Both the position numbers and the translations under genes were made by a program. A DNA stretch of 39,353 bases, from assembly GCA_017419715.1 (NCBI GenBank), contig JAFOKO010000055.1:1-39353 (forward strand), written 5' to 3'. Positions within the stretch are counted from its first letter, which is position 1; every line of letters starts with the position of its first letter. Positions 30,387-38,313 of the stretch are shown piece after piece. Origin of the DNA: Oscillospiraceae bacterium. GTDB lineage: Bacteria; Bacillota; Clostridia; Oscillospirales; Oscillospiraceae. The notes beneath the pieces were generated by a model that saw only the letters and a list, made by a program, of their open reading frames with translations, was not told the origin of the DNA and did not search any database.

Positions 30387-31892
30387 ATGACTGACTTTTG
30401 GTCCCGGCTTGGCTCCCTGGCATTGTATTCTCTGGCAGGAGGCATGTTGACTCTGCTGCTGTTTGTCCAACACAGCGTGGCCTCGCGGCACGCAAGCCGA
30501 TACGCGCCGGCGTATTACCCGCAGGCGCTCCCCCTCTATATGCTCGCGTTTGTCCTGCTTGCGCCGCTTTTTAGCCCAAACAGCTTCACGCGTTTGCTTC
30601 ACGTCCTTATGGCGGTGCTTGGCTATTCCACCCTGCTTTGGGCGCTGACACCGCTGCTGCGGAGGCGAATCTCCGCACAGGGCTGCGCCGCCCTGTGGCT
30701 GCTGCCAAATCTGCTGTTCTTCTCTCTGATCGGTTTTCAATTTAACATTGCACCGCTGGTTATCATTCGGCTGACGCGCCGTGCGCTTCGGATCGCTGTC
30801 GGCATTTGGGTAAGCGGCTTCGCGGCCGTTCTGGTCTGGAGGCTTGTTTCTCACCTCTGTTTTCGGCGGACCGTTCTGCGCAGCGCAGTTCCCGTCTCAG
30901 CGCAGGAAAGGAATCTCTTCCTGTCCACCTGGAGCGGGCTTTGCCTGGTCGGAGACGTGTGGCCGTCCAGATTCAAGCGCAACAAAACAGCGAGCGAAAA
31001 GCTTTCCATTCTGCGTTCGCCCGCTGTGGATTCTCCCCTGTCCATCGGTCTGCTGAAAAAAACACGCTGCCTGGTCCTGCCCCAGCGGGCATACAGCGAG
31101 GACGAGCTGCGGCTGATCTTTCGACACGAGATCATTCATCTGCTGCACGGGGACAACTGGCTGAAATCCACGCTGAGCTTTCTCTGCGCGGCAGGCTGGT
31201 TTATTCCTACCCTCTGGCTGGGCTTGGGGAAGGCATCGGAGGATCTGGAGCTCTGCTGCGACGAGTTGGCCACGGATGACTTTGCCGAAGACCAACGCAA
31301 AGAATACATCCGCCTGCTGCTCTCCAACGCCGGAACGGAAAAGGGCTTTACCACCTGCCTGTCCGCCTCGGCTTCCGGGCTGCGCTATCGCATGGCCCGG
31401 GTCCTGCACCCGAAAAAGCGTCGGGCAGGGTTTCTGGCAGTTTTTCTGCTGTCCGTTGTGGCTTTTTCTCTCTGCGCTATGGTCGGTATGGTCGGGATCA
31501 AAGCCGTCGGCGGGACTGTCCAAACAGAGCTGCTGGACCGGGACGGCGGCGGGTTGCATCCGTTCCTGATTGAAATACCGATACCGGGAGCAACTGCTTT
31601 TCGTAGAGATCCGGAACTCTGCAAGCAAGTCGAAGCCATGCTCCAGGGCCTGGAATTGGAGGAGCCGCTGGATTATTCCGACGACGCCGGCAAATATATT
31701 TGTTCATTCCTTCTGGTTCGTGGAGACGAGTTTGATGTGGTTCGCTGGGTACACCTGTATGAACGCGGTCTGGAAGTGTATAAATCGGCAAAAAAGCCCA
31801 CCAACGAGCGTCCGCGAATTTACCTGTTTTCCGACCCAAGCCAGCTTGATTTGGAAGGACTTCAGGCCCTGTTTCCCACAGCTTTGTATTAG
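30387..31892 (+). CDS. BlaR1-type M56 family membrane metallopeptidase
   Basis: The 501-residue membrane protein has four or so helices in its N-terminal half, and the M56 zinc motif HEIIH (His247, Glu248, His251) in FRHEIIHLLHGDNW, with a downstream Glu in EDLELCCDELA. A last transmembrane helix (about 345-370) is followed by an exported C-terminal domain of about 125 residues that lacks the SxxK/penicillin-binding sensor of true BlaR1. It should be a signalling peptidase that inactivates the adjacent BlaI. The signal is unknown, and beta-lactam sensing by the usual domain is not supported. Confidence 0.9.
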   Translation: MTDFWSRLGSLALYSLAGGMLTLLLFVQHSVASRHASRYAPAYYPQALPLYMLAFVLLAPLFSPNSFTRLLHVLMAVLGYSTLLWALTPLLRRRISAQGCAALWLLPNLLFFSLIGFQFNIAPLVIIRLTRRALRIAVGIWVSGFAAVLVWRLVSHLCFRRTVLRSAVPVSAQERNLFLSTWSGLCLVGDVWPSRFKRNKTASEKLSILRSPAVDSPLSIGLLKKTRCLVLPQRAYSEDELRLIFRHEIIHLLHGDNWLKSTLSFLCAAGWFIPTLWLGLGKASEDLELCCDELATDDFAEDQRKEYIRLLLSNAGTEKGFTTCLSASASGLRYRMARVLHPKKRRAGFLAVFLLSVVAFSLCAMVGMVGIKAVGGTVQTELLDRDGGGLHPFLIEIPIPGATAFRRDPELCKQVEAMLQGLELEEPLDYSDDAGKYICSFLLVRGDEFDVVRWVHLYERGLEVYKSAKKPTNERPRIYLFSDPSQLDLEGLQALFPTALY

Positions 31893-31896
31893 ACGC

Positions 31897-31931
31897 GCAA
31901 ACGCCCCGCAGGCATCCTGCGGGGCGTTTGC
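31897..31931. terminator. Strong hairpin right after the M56 gene
   Basis: Perfect 16-bp arms GCAAACGCCCCGCAGG / CCTGCGGGGCGTTTGC with a CAT loop, 4 nt past the stop codon. GC-rich but without a U-tract; still the likely end of the blaI operon. Confidence 0.65.
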
Positions 31932-31977
31932 CGGAAGCGTGGGAGAAGCCGACCTGAAATCAATTGACAGGTGACAA

Positions 31978-32215
31978 TTGTCAAGTGGGCAAAGCCTTCC
32001 ACCTCGGGGGGAAGGCTTTACGGGGGGTGCGGTGCGGGGACGGGCCGGCAGATTGCCGGCGCTACCGGTTGGGGCGTGCGGGACAGGCGGACAAGCAATG
32101 CCTGTCCCTACGGCCTCTGGTGACTGCTCCCTGGTGATTGGTCTCTCATACTGCATTCTGGCAAACGCTGCAGCTTGCGGGCGGCCAATGGCCGCCCCTA
32201 CGGAGCATCCCCCGT
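31978..32215. repeat. Cluster of short palindromic repeats ending in CTACGG/CTACCGG (family 2)
   Basis: At least three palindromes lie side by side: GCCGGCAGATTGCCGGC (32044-32060) followed by GCTACCGG; an imperfect GGACAGG...CCTGTCC (about 32079-32108) followed by CTACGG; and GGGCGGCCAATGGCCGCCC (32179-32197) followed by CTACGG. A relative of the first occurs at 34896-34912. TGGTGACTG and CCCTGGTGA motifs recur between them. The stretch 31893-32230 has no gene. Confidence 0.75.
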
Positions 32216-32230
32216 CCCCTGGTGACTGCA

Positions 32231-32485
32231 TTATTTCCCGAACAGGGAAAAGCCCTTCTTTTCGTAGGGCTCGGTGTGAATGCCCTGCAGCGTGTAGCCG
32301 GTGGCGGCGACGGTAGTTTTGAGCAATTCCTCGTCCAGGGGAGCCTCTGAGAGAATTTCAGTCTCCTTCTTCGTATGGGAGGAAGTCACTTTTTTCACTT
32401 TGAAGGCTTTTTCGATGGCCTCGTTCATGTGCTTTTCGCACATGCCGCACATCATGCCCTCGATGCTTAGCACAGTTTTTGTCAT
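32231..32485 (-). CDS. Heavy-metal-associated (HMA) domain protein, CopZ-like
   Basis: The 84-residue protein opens TKTVLSIEGMMCGMCEKHM, with the metal-binding CxxC (Cys13, Cys16) of HMA domains in the expected loop after the first strand, and continues with the beta-alpha-beta pattern to TVAATGYTLQGI. Residues 70-84 form a basic tail (EKKGFSLFGK). Members deliver Cu(I) or Zn(II), or act as small metal sensors. It is divergent from recD2 and shares a palindromic promoter region. No copper ATPase or repressor gene is next to it. Confidence 0.88.
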   Translation of the reverse strand: MTKTVLSIEGMMCGMCEKHMNEAIEKAFKVKKVTSSHTKKETEILSEAPLDEELLKTTVAATGYTLQGIHTEPYEKKGFSLFGK

Positions 32486-32529
32486 GGTTCTGTCTCCTTT
32501 CGGTTTTGTCCGTTTGTTCTAACAACGAT

Positions 32530-32607
32530 AGTATAGCCTGTTTTTTCACTTCTGTCTATCAAAAAATTCATTTTTTGATAGACAGAACGCCTTTTTTTGT
32601 GTAGAAT
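32530..32607. promoter_or_regulatory. Mirror-image divergent promoters built on a 17-bp palindrome
   Basis: Perfect inverted repeat TTCTGTCTATCAAAAAA / TTTTTTGATAGACAGAA (32550-32587, 4-nt loop). Each arm carries a TAGACA box. Rightward: TAGACA (32579-32584), 17 nt, TAGAAT (32602-32607) for recD2. Leftward: TAGACA (32558-32553), 17 nt, TATACT (32535-32530) for the HMA gene. Both promoters therefore share one palindrome and could be controlled together. Confidence 0.7.
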
Positions 32608-32653
32608 AAAGGATAGGCAATTGTATTTAGACAACAGGAGACGAAGGACAACG

Positions 32654-34858
32654 ATGGAGGAATTGATTCGGATCGAGGGCAGTGTTTCGGCGGTGATCTT
32701 TCAGAACGCGGAAAATGGCTACACCGTGCTTCGGCTGAAGGACAGCAAGGGCGAGACCACTACGGTGGTCGGCACCGTGCCCGACACAAATGTAGGCGAA
32801 CGCCTGCTGGTAGAGGGCCGCTGGAACAACCACAGCAGCTACGGCAAGCAGCTGGAGATCGTTCATCTTGAACGGCTGATGCCGGAATCCAGGATCGAGA
32901 TCCTGGCCTACCTCTCCTCCCACGCCATTCGGGGCGTTGGCCCCAAGATTGCCGCTCGGATCGTGGAACGCTTCGGTGCGGACAGTTTGAAGGTCATCGA
33001 AAACGAGCCGGAACAGCTTGCTGCCGTGCCCGGTATCTCTGAGGCCAAGGCCAAAGAGATTCAGGAGAGCTTCCAGTCTCAGCAGGGCTTGCGGCACCTG
33101 GTCGAATTCCTGGGCAGCTACCAGCTGCCTACGGAGCTGGCCGTAAAGATCTACAAGGCCTACGGAGAGCTGTCCATGATGGCGATCCAGGATAACCCCT
33201 ATTTTCTCACGGAGGAGGGCTTTAACGCCCCATTCGCCCAGGTGGACGCCTTTGCCCTGGCGCTGGGCTTCGACGGTGACGACGAGCGTCGGGTAGACGC
33301 TGGACTGCTCTATGAGCTGAGTTACAATTCCACCGGAGGCCATGTCTTTGTGCCGGAGCCCCAGCTGGTGGAGGCCACAGCGGCTTTCCTACGCTTGCCA
33401 CAGGAGGTCATCCGTTCCGGTTTGGAGCGTCTGAACGCCCAGGAACGGATCATACTGGACCAGATCGCCTCCTTGCGGGCTGTCTATCTGCCGTCCTATG
33501 GGCGGGCAGAGCGCTACTTGAGCCAACGCTTCTTAGCTATGGCAGGCGGCAAGGCTTCCCTGCCTGTCAACCTGGCAAAGGCGGTGGCAAACATCGAGGC
33601 CGCCCAGGGCATTGCATACGCCGCGCTGCAAAAAGACGCCATCCGTGCCGCCGCCGGAGAACAGCTGCTGATCGTCACCGGCGGCCCCGGCACCGGCAAG
33701 ACCACCACCCTACGGGGCATTCTCGATCTGTTTGAGCAGATGCGGCTGAAAACCTTCCTCGCCGCCCCCACCGGCCGGGCCGCCAAGCGCTTGACCGAAT
33801 TGACCGGGCGGGACGCCTCCACGATCCACCGCCTCTTGGAGGTGGATGTCTCCCCGGAGACCGGGGAGATGGTTTTCGTGCACAACGAGCACAATCCCCT
33901 GGTATGCGACGCGGTGATCGTGGACGAGACCTCGATGGTGGATCTGCTTTTGATGTACGATCTGGTACAGTCCCTGCCCGAACGCTGCCGTCTGATCCTG
34001 GTGGGCGACCCGGATCAGCTTCCCTCCGTGGGGGCAGGCAATGTCTTTTCCGATCTGATCCGTAGCGAGCGGATCCCCACAGTCCGATTGACAGAGATCT
34101 TCCGCCAGGCCCAGGAGAGCCTCATCGTGATGAACGCCCACCGGGTCAACCAGGGCCAGCTCCCGGAGCTGCATGAGAAGAAAAAAGATTTCTTCTTTTT
34201 ACAAAAAAACAGCGATGAAGCCGTCTGCCAGACGGTGACTGATCTATGCGCCCGGCGGCTGCCCCAGAACATGGGCTTCCAGCCGGAGGAAATCCAGGTC
34301 CTCTCCCCCACCCGCAAGGGCGAAACCGGGACCGGCGCGCTGAACCGCCTGCTGCAGCAGGCGCTCAATCCGCCCGCCGACAACAAGCATGAAAAGCGGC
34401 ACGGGGAAACTGTCTTCCGCGAGGGCGACCGGGTCATGCAGATCCGCAACAACTACGATGTGATCTGGAACAAGGTAGACGGCCCCGGCATGGGCTCCGG
34501 CATTTTTAACGGAGATGTGGGAACCATAAAGGCCATCGACAGCCAAGCCCAGAACATGACCATCCGTTTTGACGACCGGGAGACCGTCTACTCCTTCGAT
34601 ATGCTCTCCCAGCTCGAGCCCGCCTACGCCATGACCGTCCACAAGAGCCAGGGCAGCGAATACCGGGCCGTGGTGCTCTGTGCCTGGCGGGGAAGCCCCC
34701 TGCTGCTGAGCCGGAGCATCCTCTACACCGCCATCACCCGGGCCAGGGAGCTGCTGATCGTGGTGGGCGACGAGGGCGTTGTGGAATACATGGTAAACAA
34801 CGATAAAAAGCAGAAACGCTTCAGCGGCCTCAAGTGGCGGCTGTGTCATGCGGGGTAA
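32654..34858 (+). CDS. recD2: ATP-dependent DNA helicase RecD2 (RecD-like)
   Basis: The 734-residue protein has the N-terminal OB-like region (1-75, SVSAVIFQNAENGYTVLRLK), helix-hairpin-helix segments typical of RecD2 (about 80-160, AIRGVGPKIAARIVERFGA and VPGISEAKAKEI), and the SF1B helicase core with Walker A VTGGPGTGKTTT (about 340), VIVDETSMVD (motif II, about 421), GDPDQLPSVG (motif III) and the C-terminal AYAMTVHKSQGSEY (motif V). RecD2 acts without RecBC in DNA repair and fork processing in Firmicutes. The start at 32654 follows GGAGACGAAGGA; the frame is open back to 32597 across the promoter. Confidence 0.95.
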   Translation: MEELIRIEGSVSAVIFQNAENGYTVLRLKDSKGETTTVVGTVPDTNVGERLLVEGRWNNHSSYGKQLEIVHLERLMPESRIEILAYLSSHAIRGVGPKIAARIVERFGADSLKVIENEPEQLAAVPGISEAKAKEIQESFQSQQGLRHLVEFLGSYQLPTELAVKIYKAYGELSMMAIQDNPYFLTEEGFNAPFAQVDAFALALGFDGDDERRVDAGLLYELSYNSTGGHVFVPEPQLVEATAAFLRLPQEVIRSGLERLNAQERIILDQIASLRAVYLPSYGRAERYLSQRFLAMAGGKASLPVNLAKAVANIEAAQGIAYAALQKDAIRAAAGEQLLIVTGGPGTGKTTTLRGILDLFEQMRLKTFLAAPTGRAAKRLTELTGRDASTIHRLLEVDVSPETGEMVFVHNEHNPLVCDAVIVDETSMVDLLLMYDLVQSLPERCRLILVGDPDQLPSVGAGNVFSDLIRSERIPTVRLTEIFRQAQESLIVMNAHRVNQGQLPELHEKKKDFFFLQKNSDEAVCQTVTDLCARRLPQNMGFQPEEIQVLSPTRKGETGTGALNRLLQQALNPPADNKHEKRHGETVFREGDRVMQIRNNYDVIWNKVDGPGMGSGIFNGDVGTIKAIDSQAQNMTIRFDDRETVYSFDMLSQLEPAYAMTVHKSQGSEYRAVVLCAWRGSPLLLSRSILYTAITRARELLIVVGDEGVVEYMVNNDKKQKRFSGLKWRLCHAG

Positions 34859-34895
34859 ATGCAGAATGCAGAATGAAAAATAATCGTAACGAAAG

Positions 34896-34912
34896 GCGGG
34901 CAGATTGCCCGC
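34896..34912. repeat. Palindrome (family 2) at the start of comF
   Basis: GCGGGCAGATTGCCCGC followed by GCTACA; same GCAGATTGC core and GCTAC tail as the copy at 32044-32060. It sits in the 5' end of the comF reading frame and obscures the true start codon. Confidence 0.7.
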
Positions 34913-34926
34913 GCTACAGAACGGGC

Positions 34927-35568
34927 GTGAATGCTCTGAAGGCTCTGCTCTGGCCGCGGCGATGTGTGATCTGCCACAGCTTTTTGGAGCCCGGGGCGGA
35001 TCGGCTCTGCCCGGCCTGTGTTGCCGCAATCCCGGAGCCCATTTCGGGCGACCGGCGCGGCGCCCATTACCGGCGCTGGGCCAGCGCTTTTTGGTATGAG
35101 GGCGCGATTCGTGCCTCCATCCTCCGCTTCAAATTTGGCGGCTGCCGCTTCTATGCCCATTATTACGGCCCCTGGCTGGCGCGGGCTGTGACCCAGTGCC
35201 TTGGGACCCAGTTCGATCTTTTGACCTATGTGGCAGTGAGCCCATACCGCCGCTGGCGGCGGGGCTATGACCAGTCGGCGCTTTTGGCTCAAGCCGTCGG
35301 GAAAGACCTGGACATGACACCGCTTCCCACACTTCGGAAGAGAAGCCGGGTCAAGCCGCAATCCAGGACCATCGATCACGCGGAGCGGCAGCAGAACATC
35401 CGTGGCGCATTCCGGATCGTGGACCCGGAGGCCGTGCGCGGCAAGCGCATCCTGTTGATCGACGATGTGCTAACCACGGGTGCCACCGTCTCCGAGGCCA
35501 GCCACGTCCTGCTGGGAGCCGGTGCAAAATCGGTGGATGTCGCAACGCTGGCGGTGACGAGAAAATGA
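34927..35568 (+). CDS. comF: ComF family protein (phosphoribosyltransferase-like)
   Basis: The 213-residue protein starts with a zinc ribbon (CVIC at 13-16 and CPAC at 28-31) and has a type I phosphoribosyltransferase domain with the PRPP loop ILLIDDVLTTGATVSEA (about 175-190). ComF is needed for DNA uptake in competent bacteria and is widespread in others. The start is uncertain: GTG 34927 gives the usual MNALKALLWPRRCVIC terminus, while an ATG at 34873 would place a palindromic repeat inside the coding region. Neither has a good RBS. It lies about 70 nt after recD2 on the same strand. Confidence 0.88.
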   Translation: MNALKALLWPRRCVICHSFLEPGADRLCPACVAAIPEPISGDRRGAHYRRWASAFWYEGAIRASILRFKFGGCRFYAHYYGPWLARAVTQCLGTQFDLLTYVAVSPYRRWRRGYDQSALLAQAVGKDLDMTPLPTLRKRSRVKPQSRTIDHAERQQNIRGAFRIVDPEAVRGKRILLIDDVLTTGATVSEASHVLLGAGAKSVDVATLAVTRK

Positions 35569-35620
35569 AGTATTTGCTAACGCAAATAGGAAGTTCGGCT
35601 TCGCCATATTTCACATAAAC

Positions 35621-35694
35621 GGGAAAGCCTTCCCTATGTGCCGCAAGGCACACTTCATATTCCGAAGGAATACTTCATATCTGCACCGGCAGAT
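35621..35694. repeat. Array of small hairpins separated by CTTCAT (family 3)
   Basis: Four small hairpins in a row: GGGAAAGCCTTCCC (35621-35634), TGTGCCGCAAGGCACA (35637-35652), ATTCCGAAGGAAT (35659-35671), ATCTGCACCGGCAGAT (35679-35694). The last three are separated by CTTCAT. Each stem has a different sequence, while the linker is constant; GGAAGTTCGGCTTCGCC upstream (about 35589) is a further possible unit. The array fills the gap between comF and mreB. Confidence 0.7.
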
Positions 35695-35727
35695 ATTTCA
35701 AAACGATAATTCTATGTGGGTGATATC

Positions 35728-36759
35728 ATGTCAATTTTCTCCAAGGACCTGGGCATTGACCTGGGGACTTCCAATGTAGTGGTTTACGCAGAAGGCAAGG
35801 GCATCGTGCTGCGAGAGCCCTCCGTGGTAGCCGTGGACAAGAATACCGGCAAGATCCTCAAGGTCGGCGCTGCCGCCCGGAACATGCTGGGCCGTACCCC
35901 TGGCAACATCGTCGCCATGCACCCTCTGGAGGAGGGCGTCGTCTCAGACTACGAGCTCACCCAGCGCATGCTGGCAGAATTCTTTCACCAGATCTTCAAA
36001 AACGCCTTTGTGAAGCCCCGGGTCATCATTGCGGTTCCCAGCGGCATCACCAGCATCGAAGAACGGGCCGTGGTGCAAATTGCCCAGGAGGCTGGCGCAC
36101 GCCGGGTCTATCTGATTGAGGGGCCTCTGGCCGCTGCTCTCGGCGCAAACCTCAGCTTTGAGGGTCCCGACGGCCACATGGTGGTGGACATTGGCGGCGG
36201 CACCACTGATATAGGCGTGTTGACCATGAACGGGCTGGCAAACTCCGCCTCCATCAAGGTGGCGGGAGACAATTTCGACGACGCGATCATTCGCTACCTC
36301 CGGAAGAAATACGGCTTGATCGTAGGCCAGACCACAGCCGAGGAGATCAAGATCAGCGTGGGCACGGTGTATGAACGAGAGCAGCCCGTAGACGCCATCA
36401 TCAAAGGCCGCGACTTTAAAACCGGCCTGCCCCGTGAGATCGCCATGACCTCTGCAGACATGCTGGAGGCCCTGCGTAGGCCCGCCCGCCAGATCACCGA
36501 CGAGATTCTGGCCGTGCTGGAGCAGACCACGCCGGAGCTTGTGGCAGACATTGCCCGCAATGGCATCGTCCTTACCGGCGGCGGCGCGCAACTCTGGGGC
36601 ATGGACAAGCTGGTCACTGAGCGCACCGGAATGCGCTGCACCGTGGCCGACGACGCCGATTCCTGCGTGGCCTATGGATGCGGCAAGAGCCTCAGCTGGA
36701 TCAACCGCATGCAAGAGGGTCCCATCAACTTTGCGCGGCGCAAGCTGCTGAAGGAATAA
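35728..36759 (+). CDS. mreB: Rod-shape-determining protein MreB/Mbl (actin-like)
   Basis: The 343-residue actin homologue shows phosphate-1 motif GIDLGTSNVVVYAEGKG, connect-1, phosphate-2 VVDIGGGTTDIGVL (about 153-166) and the adenosine motif IVLTGGGAQLWGMDKL. It polymerises under the membrane and guides lateral wall synthesis. ATG 35728 is preferred; GTG 35716 is in frame just upstream and the RBS (GGGTG) is weak. It stands alone, without mreC/mreD, followed by an AIM24 gene, which is typical of an mbl-type paralogue. Confidence 0.93.
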   Translation: MSIFSKDLGIDLGTSNVVVYAEGKGIVLREPSVVAVDKNTGKILKVGAAARNMLGRTPGNIVAMHPLEEGVVSDYELTQRMLAEFFHQIFKNAFVKPRVIIAVPSGITSIEERAVVQIAQEAGARRVYLIEGPLAAALGANLSFEGPDGHMVVDIGGGTTDIGVLTMNGLANSASIKVAGDNFDDAIIRYLRKKYGLIVGQTTAEEIKISVGTVYEREQPVDAIIKGRDFKTGLPREIAMTSADMLEALRRPARQITDEILAVLEQTTPELVADIARNGIVLTGGGAQLWGMDKLVTERTGMRCTVADDADSCVAYGCGKSLSWINRMQEGPINFARRKLLKE

Positions 36760-36809
36760 GTGTTTCGCAGCCCCATACAATGAAGCCATACAGACAAGGA
36801 GGTTCTATT

Positions 36810-37484
36810 ATGAAGTATCAAATCTACGGCGAACCAATGCCAGTCGTGATCTGCAATGTAGACCCCGGCGAGGCCATGATCTGTGAATCCGGCGCGATGA
36901 GCTGGATGAGCCCCAACATGCAAATGGAAACCGTCGGCGGCGGCGTGGGCAAGGCGCTGGGCCGGATGTTCTCCGGCGAGAACATGTTCCAGAACCACTA
37001 TACCGCCCAGGGCGGCCCAGGCATGATTGCCTTTGCCTCCAGCTTCCCCGGCTCCATCCGGGCCGTGGAGATCACGCCGGAACACCCCGTGATCTGCCAG
37101 AAGAAGGCCTTTCTCGCCTCCACCGCCGGGGTGGAGCTCAGCATCCACTTCCAGAAAAAACTCGGGTCCGGCTTCTTTGGCGGCGAGGGCTTCGTCATGC
37201 AGAAGCTCTCCGGCCAGGGCATTGCCTTCCTGGAGATCGACGGCTCCGCGATGGAATACAACCTGGGCCCCGGCCAGCAGATGGTGATCGACACCGGCTA
37301 TCTGGCCATGATGGACGCCTCCGTGCAGATGGATGTGCAGACGGTCAAGGGGCTCAAAAACATGATGCTGGGCGGCGAGGGCATCTTCAACACCGTGGTC
37401 AGCGGCCCGGGGAAGATCACCCTGCAGACCATGCCCATCTCCAGCTTCATCGGTCTGATCTCCGGCATGCTGCCGAAAAAGTAA
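36810..37484 (+). CDS. AIM24 / TIGR00266 family protein
   Basis: The 224-residue protein is a beta-rich AIM24-type domain: MICESGAMSWMSPNMQMETV, FFGGEGFVMQKLSGQGIAFL and VQTVKGLKNMMLGGEGIFNT are the family's repeated strands. Bacterial function is unknown; the name-giving yeast protein is mitochondrial. AAGGAGG ends 8 nt before ATG 36810. It follows mreB by 50 nt on the same strand and ends in a shared terminator, so the two are probably co-transcribed. Confidence 0.92.
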   Translation: MKYQIYGEPMPVVICNVDPGEAMICESGAMSWMSPNMQMETVGGGVGKALGRMFSGENMFQNHYTAQGGPGMIAFASSFPGSIRAVEITPEHPVICQKKAFLASTAGVELSIHFQKKLGSGFFGGEGFVMQKLSGQGIAFLEIDGSAMEYNLGPGQQMVIDTGYLAMMDASVQMDVQTVKGLKNMMLGGEGIFNTVVSGPGKITLQTMPISSFIGLISGMLPKK

Positions 37485-37497
37485 TAAAAAAGCCGCA

Positions 37498-37531
37498 AAA
37501 AAGCCGATCCGTGACCGTGGATCGGCTTTTT
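37498..37531. terminator. Bidirectional rho-independent terminator between AIM24 gene and queT
   Basis: AAAAAGCCGATCC / GGATCGGCTTTTT, a perfect stem with an 8-nt loop and T-tracts on both strands; it sits between convergent genes. Confidence 0.9.
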
Positions 37532-37534
37532 GCG

Positions 37535-38095
37535 TCAAATCGAACGAAGCTGCTGCCCGAGGCGCTTGTCTTTGAGCAGCCAGAGCAACAGGGGCAGGCC
37601 CAGCGCATACAGAACAGCCGCCTCCCCCGCGCCCACGGACAGGCCGTTCAGCCACCAGGCAGGCAGGAAGGCGCGCTCACTGTCAAAGAAGACCGCGATC
37701 TCCGCGCCAACGATCACGGCATTGCAGAGGACCGTCGGCAGAGGGATCAGGAGCAGCAGCCCCCAAACGGACCTGCCAGCCCCTCCGGTCGCCCCAGGCG
37801 TGTTGGCTTCCCGGAGCCGCCGGGACATAGACCAGGTGATGAGGCAGGCCAGCAGTGTGGCAAACGAGCCGATGGCAAAGTCCCAGGCGGAGACAAAGGA
37901 GGCCAGATTGGCCGCCATGCAGCCCACGACCATGCCCCAAATGGCGGCTGGCGTGAAGCAGCAGAGCACCGCAAAGGCCTCGGCAAGCCGGAACTGGACC
38001 GGGCCGTAGGCGAAGCTGGATGTGAGATAGGTGATGGCCGCATAGACAGCGGCCAGGATGCCTGCAAAGGCGATCCTGCGCGGGGTAAACTTCAT
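37535..38095 (-). CDS. queT: QueT-type queuosine precursor transporter (ECF S-component-like)
   Basis: The 186-residue integral membrane protein has about five or six helices. It begins MKFTPRRIAFAGILAAVYAA, followed by GPVQFRLAEAFAVLCCFTPA, the QueT/ECF substrate-binding signature. QueT takes up a queuosine precursor (preQ1 or related) for tRNA modification. ATG 38095 is preferred because TTGGAGG lies just upstream; longer frames run into the riboswitch. It is the only gene of its unit and is preceded by a preQ1-I riboswitch, which strongly supports the assignment. Energising ECF subunits are not in the window. Confidence 0.93.
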   Translation of the reverse strand: MKFTPRRIAFAGILAAVYAAITYLTSSFAYGPVQFRLAEAFAVLCCFTPAAIWGMVVGCMAANLASFVSAWDFAIGSFATLLACLITWSMSRRLREANTPGATGGAGRSVWGLLLLIPLPTVLCNAVIVGAEIAVFFDSERAFLPAWWLNGLSVGAGEAAVLYALGLPLLLWLLKDKRLGQQLRSI

Positions 38096-38111
38096 ATTCT
38101 TTTCCTCCAAA

Positions 38112-38158
38112 AGAAAAATTGGGCGCAATGCGCCCATCTTTGGCTCCCGGACGGGAGC
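38112..38158 (-). terminator. Expression-platform hairpins of the queT leader
   Basis: On the minus strand, GCTCCCG-TC-CGGGAGC (38158-38143) is followed by GGGCGC-ATT-GCGCCC (38135-38121) and AATTTTTC just before the RBS. The second hairpin with its U-run looks like an intrinsic terminator controlled by the riboswitch upstream. Confidence 0.65.
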
Positions 38159-38165
38159 GATCCAA

Positions 38166-38203
38166 TAGTTTTGTTTAACGACAGGATGGTCACGAACTGT
38201 CGT
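38166..38203 (-). promoter_or_regulatory. preQ1-I riboswitch upstream of queT
   Basis: Read on the minus strand: stem ACGACAG / CTGTCGT enclosing a 12-nt loop TTCGTGACCATC, then an A-rich tail TTAAACAAAACTA. This is the layout of class I preQ1 aptamers (stem, loop starting TTC with a conserved C near its end, A-rich tail that folds back as a pseudoknot). Flanking CCAAT / ATTGG can pair outside it. Together with the downstream QueT gene the identification is strong. Confidence 0.85.
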
Positions 38204-38222
38204 ATTCAATTGGAGCAGTCTC

Positions 38223-38250
38223 ATTGTATCAAAGAATTTGTGATTGTCAA
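38223..38250 (-). promoter_or_regulatory. Promoter of queT
   Basis: Minus strand TTGACA (38250-38245), 16-nt spacer, TACAAT (38228-38223), placing the transcript start about 10 nt before the riboswitch. It abuts the rplA terminator. Confidence 0.7.
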
Positions 38251-38252
38251 GC

Positions 38253-38291
38253 AAAAAATTTTCGGCAACGCTGCAAAACACAGCGTTGCCG
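38253..38291 (-). terminator. Rho-independent terminator of the rplK-rplA unit
   Basis: Minus strand CGGCAACGCTG / CAGCGTTGCCG stem (38291-38263) followed by AAAATTTTTTG; 23 nt after the rplA stop. Confidence 0.85.
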
Positions 38292-38313
38292 ATATCACGA
38301 TCTCAAATCCGGA

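Noticed and set aside
30387..31892. Beta-lactam sensor BlaR1
   Set aside because: The exported C-terminal domain has no SxxK and is too short for a transpeptidase-like sensor; only the M56 part matches.
35589..35694. CRISPR-like array before mreB
   Set aside because: The constant element is only CTTCAT and each variable unit is self-complementary, unlike spacers.
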